Notes: generated by a model not told the origin, from the letters alone. 9,331 nt of DNA from an uncultured Candidatus Melainabacteria bacterium (GCA_934773085.1 CAKVMU010000050.1:1-9331), one strand, 5' to 3'. Positions 1-6,587 are shown, counted from the stretch's first letter. Numbers and translations: made by a program.

Positions 1-1
1 C

Positions 2-1300
2 GGACATCTTGCGTTGGACCCTGTTTTGATTGATAAAAACGACCCAAGAACACCGGATGAACAGTTCAAAGCTTTCATTGACGAGTGTCATAAACGAGAT
101 ATCAAAGTTATGCTTGATTTGCCGAGTTGTGCATCTGTAGATTTGTTTGAAGCAGAACCGGAGTTAATGGCATTTGGTCGTAATGGTGAAGATAAAACTC
201 CTCAAGGTTGGGCTGATATCAGAATGTTTGACCCTTGGGAAGATGAAACAAAAAGAACTTTGAATCCAAAACTTTTGGAAATGCATAAACAATATGTTGA
301 TGCATGTATAGATTTGGGCTTGGACGGTATAAGAGCGGATGTTGCCAGAGCGAAACCTACTGAATTTTGGGATATTATTATACCATATTCAAGATCTAAA
401 GACCCTGAATTTGCTTGGCTTGCAGAAACATATACTTACGAATGTGCTTCTCCACAAGTAAATATGCCTTATGACAGACCGGAAGACTCCTTGAGAGCAG
501 GATTTGATGATTTCTATGGTCAGTATCATATATTCCATGAGTGGAAGAATGCAACTGAATTTAGTGATAATGTAAAAATTAATCTGGATTTATCACAAAG
601 ATTACCAGCTGGAAAGTCTTGCATCGGTTCATTTATGACACACGACGACAAGTCAGCAATGACTCACGGTGGTGAAAATTATTGCAATATGACAACTGTG
701 ATTCAGTCTACTATTCCAATGTGTAACCCTTACTTTGTAGATGGTTTCCAAACAGGTGATTATTATGATTATGGATATTCTGAAAGCTATAGCGATGAGA
801 CAATGACAGATAATCATAAAATGGATCACCACTCTTATCAATTAGATATTTTCAATCTCTCAAGAAAACCAGGGGGTGAAAAACCTGATATGGAAAGAGT
901 TTTAAGAGAAACTCTTAAAATGAGAAGTGAAAATAAGGATTTGTTTGCTGATAGAAACAGCAGTTATATTGAATTGGATAAGGTTGGTGATAAAAAAGAC
1001 CAAATTATTGCTTATGCAAGACATAATAACGGAAGAACAGCTGTTGTCGTAGCTAACAAGAATCCAAACAGAAGATTGACAGGTACAATTTTGATTCCGG
1101 GAATGAAAGATACTCAGGAATTGAAAGATATGGCTCCAAAATATGGAGATAGCAGTGAATTCCAAGTTGCAGCAGGCGAATTAAGAGTTGATTTAGCTCC
1201 TGCCGGTGCATATGTATTTGAAATTGATACCCCAAATATTGAAAAAGACAGACACGGTCACGTATATAAACAAAAAGTAAGTGATGCAAACATTAAATAA
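2..1300 (+). CDS. Alpha-amylase family (GH13) glycosyl hydrolase, 5'-truncated by window
   Basis: This is the C-terminal part of a GH13 enzyme, which cleaves or transfers alpha-glucosidic linkages in starch- or glycogen-like glucans. The frame is open from base 2 (GHLALDPVLIDKNDP...), so the true start lies upstream; the TTG at 14 is only internal. Counting residues from base 14, the conserved regions are visible: region II GIRADVA with the nucleophile D109 and R107, region III AWLAETY with acid/base E138, and region IV FMTHDD with H210 and D211. The catalytic triad is therefore intact. Region I is odd: VMLDLPSCAS (33-42) keeps the Asp but lacks the usual Asn-His that ends DxxxNH. Residues from about 315 to 405 look like the beta-sandwich domain C. 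Signal peptide and N-terminal domains cannot be judged. The stop at 1298-1300 is followed by a terminator. Family is secure; substrate and GH13 subfamily are not. Confidence 0.88.
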   Translation, partial: GHLALDPVLIDKNDPRTPDEQFKAFIDECHKRDIKVMLDLPSCASVDLFEAEPELMAFGRNGEDKTPQGWADIRMFDPWEDETKRTLNPKLLEMHKQYVDACIDLGLDGIRADVARAKPTEFWDIIIPYSRSKDPEFAWLAETYTYECASPQVNMPYDRPEDSLRAGFDDFYGQYHIFHEWKNATEFSDNVKINLDLSQRLPAGKSCIGSFMTHDDKSAMTHGGENYCNMTTVIQSTIPMCNPYFVDGFQTGDYYDYGYSESYSDETMTDNHKMDHHSYQLDIFNLSRKPGGEKPDMERVLRETLKMRSENKDLFADRNSSYIELDKVGDKKDQIIAYARHNNGRTAVVVANKNPNRRLTGTILIPGMKDTQELKDMAPKYGDSSEFQVAAGELRVDLAPAGAYVFEIDTPNIEKDRHGHVYKQKVSDANIK

Positions 1301-1306
1301 ACATAA

Positions 1307-1335
1307 AAAAAGAGCCGTTTAAAGCGGCTCTTTTT
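1307..1335. terminator. Bidirectional rho-independent terminator
   Basis: A perfect stem AGAGCCG (1311-1317) / CGGCTCT (1325-1331) with a 7-base loop is extended by an A run on the left pairing with a T run on the right. It lies 6 bases after the GH13 stop and immediately after the stop of the opposing small gene (1338). The A/T flanks give a U tract in either direction, so it can end transcripts of both convergent genes. Confidence 0.9.
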
Positions 1336-1337
1336 AT

Positions 1338-1514
1338 CTAAGCTGTTGCTTGCGGATGGTTCCAAACACTAACTCCGCTCAAGTTAACGTCGTGTTCTTT
1401 TTCTTTGAACAAATTAATATCTCTGTTGTCATTGTTGGCCATATAAGCTCCGCCAACGTGCCCACCGAACAAATGCGATTTGTCAGAACGTACTGAATTA
1501 ATAGCATCACTCAT
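1338..1514 (-). CDS. Small conserved-looking protein of unknown function, 58 aa
   Basis: A 58-codon reading frame starts with ATG at 1514-1512 and ends with TAG at 1340-1338. The protein begins MSDAINSVRSDKSHLFGGHV and ends VWNHPQATA. I do not recognise it. It is hydrophilic, has no signal peptide, membrane segment or cysteine, carries a Gly/His patch (LFGGHVGGAY, 15-24) and a charged stretch (KEKEHD, 37-42). Support for a real gene: AAAGGA sits 7 bases before the ATG, a TTTACA/17/TATACG promoter-like pair lies upstream (1553-1581), and the stop abuts a strong hairpin terminator. It lies downstream of emrB on the same strand, 113 bases after it, so read-through from the efflux operon is also possible. 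It could be a small structural or regulatory protein; a role cannot be assigned from sequence alone. Confidence 0.66.
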   Translation of the reverse strand: MSDAINSVRSDKSHLFGGHVGGAYMANNDNRDINLFKEKEHDVNLSGVSVWNHPQATA

Positions 1515-1541
1515 AGTTATGTCCTTTCTATTTTTTCTCTT

Positions 1542-1565
1542 TATATATATCTCGTATATATATAT
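1542..1565. repeat. Alternating TA inverted repeat upstream of the small gene
   Basis: Two runs of alternating T and A (1542-1550 and 1555-1565) flank the tetranucleotide CTCG and could fold into an AT-only hairpin or act as an easily melted promoter region. The run overlaps the proposed -10 of the small gene and would lie around its transcription start. Nothing else in the 1515-1627 gap was recognised apart from the promoter-like pair. Confidence 0.5.
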
Positions 1566-1581
1566 TAAGTATTTTTGTAAA
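1553..1581 (-). promoter_or_regulatory. Putative sigma70-type promoter of the 58-aa small gene
   Basis: On the minus strand TTTACA (1581-1576; 5 of 6 matches to TTGACA) is followed after 17 bases by TATACG (1558-1553; 4 of 6 matches to TATAAT). The start codon is at 1514, giving a leader of roughly 30 bases that contains the AAAGGA ribosome site. The region is extremely AT-rich, so alternative -10 boxes exist within the TA run. Confidence 0.45.
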
Positions 1582-1627
1582 CAGAAATTGCATTTTTTTT
1601 GAGAAATGTTACAAAACTTAACATAAC

Positions 1628-3166
1628 TTATTTCTTTTTAGGGGACTTGAGAATATAGATGAAAGGAATAACAATAAGCATCATAAGAGCTAATAAGGTG
1701 AAAACCTCGAAAAAGGATGCAAGGCGAGCTTGCGTAAGAAGCTGCTTATAGAGAGTACCACTGGCCTTTCTGCCTGCAGTAAATGCGGGGTAATAATGCA
1801 AAAATTTTGCTTGCAACGCATTCAGCTTCGTGTGGTACATAGGGTTAGCAACGGACAAGTTTCTTACAAAGTAACTTTGGTAAACTTGGGAAGCTCTTGC
1901 AATAAAAGTTGCAGAAGCGGACGTTGCAATTGCTGTTATTATGTTTTTGAAAAGTGCATGTAAAGATGCGGCATCAGCGTTTTTTGTTGCCGGAAGTGTC
2001 TGGAAGGACAGAGCTGTAATTGGTACAAACGCAGTTGGAACTCCAATGCAAAGCAATATGTTAGGTAAAATTATACTTTCCATTGATGAATTAGGGTTCA
2101 TCTGTGTAAGCATTAAAAGTGATGCAGCAATAATTAGAAATCCTGTTGTTGCAAGGATTTTGCTGTTGATGTATTTTGAAATTTCTCCGACAACGAGCAG
2201 TCCAACTAGGCAGACTATAGCTCTCGGGAACATTGCTAAACCTGACATTGACGGGCTGTATCCAATCAAACTTTGTACAAACATCGGAACAAGTAACAAT
2301 GTTGAATACAAAACCACGTTTATGAACGCACTAATAGCTGTTCCGATTAGAAAGTTTTTATCCTTAAATACTCGGATGTCAATTACTGGATATTTGTATT
2401 CAAGCTCCCAAACGTAGAAAAACACGAATGAAAATATACAAATTCCGGTTGTCCAGCATATCCAAGTTGCGTCAAACCAGTTCCATTGTTGACCTTTATC
2501 TAATACAACCTGCATACAACCCATTGCAACAACAATTGATATATAGCCGGCATAATCAAATTTTTTATTATACTTAAGTTTTTCTGGTTTTTCGTCCGGA
2601 ACAAGAAATTTTATCATTAATAAAGATAATATGCATAGCGGAATGTTTGTAATAAAAATCCATTGCCAAGAAAAATTATCGGTTAAATAACCGCCTATAA
2701 ATGGACCCGCTAGAGGGGAAAACATCGCCGCTACCCCGAATAAACCCATTGCGACTCCTCTTTGCTCGGGCGGAAAAACTTCTAATAAGAAAGCTTGGCA
2801 AAGAGGCAATATACAACCGCTCCCGATACCTTGAACAACTCTGGCTGCAATTAGTGCTTGCAAATTCGGCGCCAGAATACAAAGCAGACAACCAAGTGCG
2901 AAGATAAGAATACTGTAGTTCATAAGGAGCTTTTTGCCGATTCTTTTTACAAGGTAACCGGTGACCGGCAGCATTAAGCCGCCTGATATAATGTAGCAAG
3001 TAATAACAGTATTGGCTTCATACTGCGTAGCTCCGTAAAACCCTGCAATATGAGGCTGACTTACGTTTGTTCCGGATGATGCCGCCAATGCAAGGAAGGA
3101 CGGTAATAATACTGCAAGTGCAACCAAATACGGATTAACTTTTTTTGCAGAGGTTTCTTCGCACAT
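1628..3166 (-). CDS. emrB: DHA2-type (EmrB/QacA) MFS drug efflux permease, 512 aa
   Basis: Inner-membrane proton-driven multidrug exporter of the 14-TM DHA2 branch of the major facilitator superfamily, the pump of an EmrAB-TolC type system. Length is typical. Visible motifs: motif A GYLVKRIGKK (70-79), motif B RVVQGIGSG (109-117), the antiporter motif C SPLAGPFIGGY (150-160) followed by WQWIFITNIP (167-176), LDKGQQWNWF (222-231) between central segments, and PVIDIRVFKDKNF (260-272). The region normally reading LDxTIxNVALP in TM1 is here AASSGTNVSQP (28-38), so the usual acidic residue is missing. ATG at 3164-3166 is preceded by AAGGA with 6 bases spacing; that site lies within the end of emrA, whose stop is only 2 bases upstream, implying translational coupling. 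Substrate cannot be predicted. Symbol is by family and context. Confidence 0.93.
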   Translation of the reverse strand: MCEETSAKKVNPYLVALAVLLPSFLALAASSGTNVSQPHIAGFYGATQYEANTVITCYIISGGLMLPVTGYLVKRIGKKLLMNYSILIFALGCLLCILAPNLQALIAARVVQGIGSGCILPLCQAFLLEVFPPEQRGVAMGLFGVAAMFSPLAGPFIGGYLTDNFSWQWIFITNIPLCILSLLMIKFLVPDEKPEKLKYNKKFDYAGYISIVVAMGCMQVVLDKGQQWNWFDATWICWTTGICIFSFVFFYVWELEYKYPVIDIRVFKDKNFLIGTAISAFINVVLYSTLLLVPMFVQSLIGYSPSMSGLAMFPRAIVCLVGLLVVGEISKYINSKILATTGFLIIAASLLMLTQMNPNSSMESIILPNILLCIGVPTAFVPITALSFQTLPATKNADAASLHALFKNIITAIATSASATFIARASQVYQSYFVRNLSVANPMYHTKLNALQAKFLHYYPAFTAGRKASGTLYKQLLTQARLASFFEVFTLLALMMLIVIPFIYILKSPKKK

Positions 3167-3168
3167 AA

Positions 3169-4251
3169 TTAATCCTTGACTCTTACTCTCGGTACAACTG
3201 ACATTCCCGGAACGATGTTGTAGTGTGATATATCTTCATCAAAGACAATTTTCACAGGAACTCTTTGGACAATCTTGACATAACTGCCGACTGCATTTTC
3301 CGGAGGGAACAGACTTGATTTTGCACCGGTTGAGCGCTGAATACTGTCAACATGACCGGCAAATCTTTTTGACGGATAGGTGTCGATTTTGATTTTTACA
3401 CTTTGTCCGGCATGCATTTTGGTAAGTTGATTTTCTTTAAAGTTTGCTACTATCCAAACTTGCTCAGGAACGATATTCATTAAAGGTTGTCCAATTGATA
3501 CGTAGTTTCCTTTTTCAACGCTTCTTGCTGAAACCATCCCATCCTGAGGAGCGTATATTTTTGTGTACTGAAGATTTAATTTAGCTTCCTCAACCTCGGC
3601 TTCTAATCTTTTTATCAAAGCTTCGTTTGCAGTTGTTTTTGCTTTGTTTGATTCAAGTGCGTGTTGAAAAGCTCTTGAATTTTCTTGTGCGGAATTGTAA
3701 TCGGAAGATGCTACCTCCAATGAAGTTCTGCTTTTTTCATAAGCCTGTTTTGAGACGATTCCGTCTTTGTACAATTCTGAATATCTTGAGAAATCCTTTT
3801 GAGCAAAATTTAGTTTTGATTCAGTTGAACTGATATCTTCATAAGTTTTATTAACCTCGGCGATGCTTTCATTAACTTTTTGATGTGAAATATGCAAATT
3901 TGCTTTAGCTTCTGCTAATTTTGCTTCCGCTTGATTAAGTGCAACTTGAAAATCGTTAGGATCCAACTCTACAAGTAAATCTCCTTTTTTTACCATTTGG
4001 TTATCGTCTACCAATAAACGAATAACCGGAGCTGAAACTCTTGGTGCAATTGACACCAACCTGCCTTCAACAAACGCATCGTCTGTTGATTGATAGTAAG
4101 TAGCTCTAATTGCTGCACTCAGTCCAAGTATTACAAGTAATATCGCTGTTAGTGTCGGAACAAAGACTCTCTTTTTCATGTATTCAGGTCTTCTCTTTTT
4201 TAATCTCGCTTTTGCTTTTTTTATAAAATCTTTGTCTTCTTTTTTCTTCAT
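3169..4251 (-). CDS. emrA: HlyD/EmrA-type membrane fusion protein (periplasmic adaptor), 360 aa
   Basis: Adaptor that links the MFS pump to the outer-membrane channel. A very basic cytoplasmic N-terminus (1-29) precedes one membrane anchor (about 30-50). STDDAFVEG (55-63) begins the biotinyl-lipoyl half (about 55-98), followed by a long coiled-coil hairpin (about 100-225, rich in Ala/Glu/Lys heptads), the returning lipoyl half (YTKIYAPQDGMVSARSVEKG, 229-248), and a beta-barrel. Family hallmarks ANFKENQL (269-276), SLFPPENAVGSY (313-324) and KIVQRVPVKI (326-335) are those of EmrA rather than RND or type I secretion adaptors. The ATG at 4249-4251 has AGGTGGAG just upstream. It starts 13 bases after the marR stop and ends 2 bases before emrB, so it is the middle gene of an operon. 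Confidence 0.94.
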   Translation of the reverse strand: MKKKEDKDFIKKAKARLKKRRPEYMKKRVFVPTLTAILLVILGLSAAIRATYYQSTDDAFVEGRLVSIAPRVSAPVIRLLVDDNQMVKKGDLLVELDPNDFQVALNQAEAKLAEAKANLHISHQKVNESIAEVNKTYEDISSTESKLNFAQKDFSRYSELYKDGIVSKQAYEKSRTSLEVASSDYNSAQENSRAFQHALESNKAKTTANEALIKRLEAEVEEAKLNLQYTKIYAPQDGMVSARSVEKGNYVSIGQPLMNIVPEQVWIVANFKENQLTKMHAGQSVKIKIDTYPSKRFAGHVDSIQRSTGAKSSLFPPENAVGSYVKIVQRVPVKIVFDEDISHYNIVPGMSVVPRVRVKD

Positions 4252-4264
4252 ATCAAATCTCCAC

Positions 4265-4723
4265 CTATATCTGTAATAGAGTTCGTTCTCTTAAATTATT
4301 TTCGATTTTGTCTAACGTGTATAAAAATTGTGTGATTTCGTCCTGTGATATTTTTTTTGAAGTTGCTTCCCATATATCAAGAATGACAGGAAGAATTCTA
4401 TCACACTCTTCGATGCCTTTTGGTGTGATAAAAAGTTTTTTTACCTGTCTGCCGTCTGATGCAATTTTTGATGTAATATATTCTTTTTCTTCAAGTATTG
4501 AAACGATTCTCGTTATATTTGGTCTGTCCTTGAAGGTATAATTTGCAAGTTGGCGTTGGTACATGCCGTTATTTTCTTTAAGTGTCATAAGTACAGTAAA
4601 TTGCTCTGGTCTGATGTCAAAACTGTATTTGTTGAACGTCTGGGTTGCAAACACCTTTGAGAGGAGTCCAATCCTTGATAAACGTAGTCCTATTTTGTTT
4701 TCTAATAAAATATCTTGTTTCAT
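4265..4723 (-). CDS. MarR-family transcriptional regulator, 152 aa
   Basis: Winged-helix dimeric repressor typical of the MarR/EmrR group that senses small toxic compounds and controls adjacent efflux genes. The start MKQDILLENK at 4723 is chosen because AAGGG stands 5 bases before it; a longer frame to 4777 would read through the operator. Domain order: N-terminal dimerisation helix (about 5-30), helix-turn-helix (about 38-80, with RPNITRIVSILEEKEYI as the recognition helix region, 67-83), the wing with the family signature DGRQVKKLFITPKG (90-103, D90 and R92), and a C-terminal dimer helix. It is first gene of the marR-emrA-emrB operon and divergent from tolC. A perfect palindrome in the 47-base gap is its probable operator, so it likely represses both its own operon and tolC. 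Inducer unknown. Confidence 0.92.
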   Translation of the reverse strand: MKQDILLENKIGLRLSRIGLLSKVFATQTFNKYSFDIRPEQFTVLMTLKENNGMYQRQLANYTFKDRPNITRIVSILEEKEYITSKIASDGRQVKKLFITPKGIEECDRILPVILDIWEATSKKISQDEITQFLYTLDKIENNLRERTLLQI

Positions 4724-4730
4724 AAAATCC

Positions 4731-4754
4731 CTTGTGTTATTATAATAACACAAG
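4731..4754. promoter_or_regulatory. Perfect 24-bp palindromic operator with -10 boxes on both strands
   Basis: The half site CTTGTGTTATTA is followed immediately by its exact reverse complement, with no mismatch or spacer. The centre ATTATAAT contains TATAAT on the plus strand (4741-4746) and again on the minus strand (4744-4739). The palindrome fills the middle of the 47 bases between the marR and tolC start codons. MarR-family repressors bind palindromes of about this size that overlap promoters, so this is inferred to be the regulator's operator. The -35 elements are weak: TTTACA (4769-4764, 19-base spacer) for the minus direction, none convincing for the plus direction. A plus-strand start near 4753 would leave a leader of under 20 bases holding AAGGA (4755-4759); a minus-strand start near 4732 would fall on the marR ribosome site. 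Confidence 0.85.
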
Positions 4755-4770
4755 AAGGATAAGTGTAAAG

Positions 4771-6132
4771 ATGACATTTAAAAAAATATTAATAATAACT
4801 TCATTTTTATTTCTGATATTGCCTGTTGGGGCAAAAGAAGTCACTAATAAAGCTGATTATATGAATTTTGATTGGTGGAATAATTACAATGATGAGATTC
4901 TGGTTAATCATATGCATACATTGTATGAGAATAATCATAATCTGAGAGCGGCTGCTTATAAGACAAAACAAGCAGAAGAAAATATTCGTATGGCAACATC
5001 TAATCAGTTACCAAAAGCAAGCATTGATGCACAATTTATGAGAACCATGCGAGGTGCGCAAACTGAATTTGGAAACGTTATTATTCCTACATATTCGCAA
5101 AACAACATTTATTTGCCATTAAATGCTTCTTATGAGATTGATATTTGGGGTGAAAATTACTTAGCAAGAAAGAGTGCTAAATTGCAAAAAGAGATTGCTA
5201 CTCAAGAAGAGCGCTCCGCTTATATTTATATAACATCAATGTTTGCAGCAAATTACTTTAATTTGATTAAAACTGATGAATTGGAAAAGATAACCAGAGA
5301 GATTATTGATATCCAAAAACATGTTGTAGAGATGACAGAAAAGAAGTATGAATTAGGCTTAGCACCGATTACTGAATTGTTGAATGAAAAACAGATTTTA
5401 GTAAAAACTGAAGAAGACTTAAATAAAATTGTTGAGAACAGAAAAGTTATTAATAACCAACTTGTGTCAATATTGGGACTGAATACTGAAAAAGAGATTG
5501 AACATATTTCTGTAGATGCTTTATTGTATCCTCAAACACCGGAAAAATTGTCTGCAACGGTTATACAATATCGTCCTGATTTGATTCAAAGTGAAAAATA
5601 TGCGCAAAAAGCCGGCGTAGATGTTCGTGTTGCAAAGAGAGAATTCCTGCCTAAGTTTTTCTTGTTCGGAAATGTCGGATTTAATGCTTACAGATGGAAC
5701 AGTATTTTTAATAATACTACATTTTTATCAAATATCGGAATTGCGCCAAGTTGGGATATCTTTTCTGGTGGTGCAAAATTAGCCAAATATCGTATAAACA
5801 AATATGAGTATAAAAAAGCCGGTGAAGATTATCAACAGACAGTTTTGAATTCTATACAGGAAGTAAATGATGCTTTAGCTCAGGCTAAAACAACAAAAGC
5901 TAATCTTGTGAAATCCGAAGAAGATTTCTCTATTGAGACTCAAAAGCATGAGCTTGCAACAAAACAATTCAACATTGGTGACTCATCAAAACTTGATGAG
6001 ATGCGTTCTCAAGTTGATTTGTTAATCGCTAAAGAACGTCATGTTTCATCAATAGTGAATGACGCAATTTCAACAATTTCGTTGTACAATGCAACCGGCG
6101 GTATCGATTATACTAAATCAGAAAATCTTTAA
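4771..6132 (+). CDS. TolC-family outer-membrane efflux channel (NodT-like), 453 aa
   Basis: Trimeric outer-membrane/periplasmic tunnel that completes the efflux path. ATG at 4771 is preferred over the upstream in-frame ATG at 4732, which lies in the palindrome: AAGGA (4755-4759) is 11 bases away and the protein then begins with a clean signal peptide (KK, hydrophobic 6-19, cleavage likely after VGA at 21). Hallmarks of the NodT branch: DWWNNYND (34-41), YEIDIWGE (121-128), YRPDLIQSE (267-275) and WDIFSGG (328-334). The two structural repeats show as KKYELGLAPITELLNEKQ (191-208) and KQFNIGDSSKLDEMRSQ (398-414). Unlike many NodT relatives there is no lipobox cysteine; the mature protein is not a lipoprotein. 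Divergent from marR-emrAB and inferred to share its control. It abuts the next gene tail to tail. Confidence 0.93.
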   Translation: MTFKKILIITSFLFLILPVGAKEVTNKADYMNFDWWNNYNDEILVNHMHTLYENNHNLRAAAYKTKQAEENIRMATSNQLPKASIDAQFMRTMRGAQTEFGNVIIPTYSQNNIYLPLNASYEIDIWGENYLARKSAKLQKEIATQEERSAYIYITSMFAANYFNLIKTDELEKITREIIDIQKHVVEMTEKKYELGLAPITELLNEKQILVKTEEDLNKIVENRKVINNQLVSILGLNTEKEIEHISVDALLYPQTPEKLSATVIQYRPDLIQSEKYAQKAGVDVRVAKREFLPKFFLFGNVGFNAYRWNSIFNNTTFLSNIGIAPSWDIFSGGAKLAKYRINKYEYKKAGEDYQQTVLNSIQEVNDALAQAKTTKANLVKSEEDFSIETQKHELATKQFNIGDSSKLDEMRSQVDLLIAKERHVSSIVNDAISTISLYNATGGIDYTKSENL

Positions 6133-6522
6133 TTATTGAAGAATAAAACTCTTGATTTTTGGAATTATGCAAGAGTTGTCTGATGCACAGTTTTTAGGAA
6201 TATATCTTGATACCTTGCCTCCGTCTCTAAACATTAGAACGTAAGGAAGGTTTGGGTAAATATGGTATCTGCTGTTAAAACTTTTGGTGTCTTTGTCCGC
6301 AATGTTTAATTCAACATAGTTAAATTTATCTCCAAATTCATTTTCAACTGCTTTAAATTGATTTAAACAATTTTCATATCCATCAGCCCATTGAGCATAT
6401 ATTAAAACAAGCATAGGTTTTGTTGATGACTGACTGAAAGCTTCCTCAAATGTCGTAGCTGCATTCGCTTTTAGTCCCATTAGAAGCATTGCGACAAATA
6501 AAAAACTAATAAATTTTTTCAT
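6133..6522 (-). CDS. Secreted thioredoxin-fold protein lacking the CxxC active site, 129 aa
   Basis: Small exported protein: signal peptide MKKFISFLFVAMLLMG... with likely cleavage after ANA (21). The mature part follows a thioredoxin layout: strand PMLVLIYAQW (36-45), active-site loop, helix, strand FNYVELNIAD (67-76), and a cis-proline loop NLPYVLMF (91-98) with P93, then GGKVSRY (101-107). At the place of WCGPC the sequence reads WADGYENC (45-52), so both redox cysteines are missing; C52 is three positions beyond. Two further cysteines, C112 and C118, sit near the end. A dithiol reductase role is thus unlikely; a binding, chaperone or single-cysteine function is possible. ATG has GAGGG 4 bases upstream. 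Its stop directly abuts the tolC stop, and only 17 bases separate its start from a terminator behind fabI. Confidence 0.82.
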   Translation of the reverse strand: MKKFISFLFVAMLLMGLKANAATTFEEAFSQSSTKPMLVLIYAQWADGYENCLNQFKAVENEFGDKFNYVELNIADKDTKSFNSRYHIYPNLPYVLMFRDGGKVSRYIPKNCASDNSCIIPKIKSFILQ

Positions 6523-6539
6523 AACACCCTCTTTTTACT

Positions 6540-6575
6540 AAAAAAAGCCGGAAAGGAATTTCCCTCCGGCCTTTT
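6540..6575 (-). terminator. Rho-independent terminator of fabI
   Basis: On the minus strand GCCGGA (6570-6565) pairs with TCCGGC (6552-6547), extended inward by weaker G-T/G-C pairs, and is followed by seven T residues (6546-6540). It begins 13 bases after the fabI stop. An A run precedes the hairpin as well, so it may also stop plus-strand transcripts coming from tolC. Confidence 0.87.
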
Positions 6576-6587
6576 ATAAATTTGTAA

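Noticed and set aside
14..16. TTG as start of the GH13 gene
   Set aside because: The frame is open to the window edge with family-like residues before it and GH13 domain A cannot begin here.
653..1289. Minus-strand open frames opposite the GH13 gene
   Set aside because: They are low-complexity shadows of a strongly supported gene with no expression signals of their own.
1602..1635. Inverted repeat AGAAAT-GTTA / TAAC-AA-ATTTCT at the end of emrB
   Set aside because: For the minus-strand operon the hairpin is not followed by a T tract; the T run is on the plus strand where no transcript is expected. AT-rich chance pairing is likely.
1941..2417. 158-residue open frame on the plus strand
   Set aside because: It lies wholly antisense to the EmrB-like gene, which has clear family motifs; the plus-strand product has no recognisable features and no good ribosome site.
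4724..4777. Upstream extension of the MarR protein and, opposite, of the TolC protein from 4732
   Set aside because: Both extensions would translate the palindrome; internal ATGs at 4723 and 4771 have Shine-Dalgarno sites and give normal N-termini.
6147..6177. 8-bp stem AACTCTTG / CAAGAGTT with a 15-base loop near the end of the thioredoxin-like gene
   Set aside because: It is followed on the minus strand only by a short TTTT and lies within coding sequence; it may be a weak terminator but is too uncertain to list.
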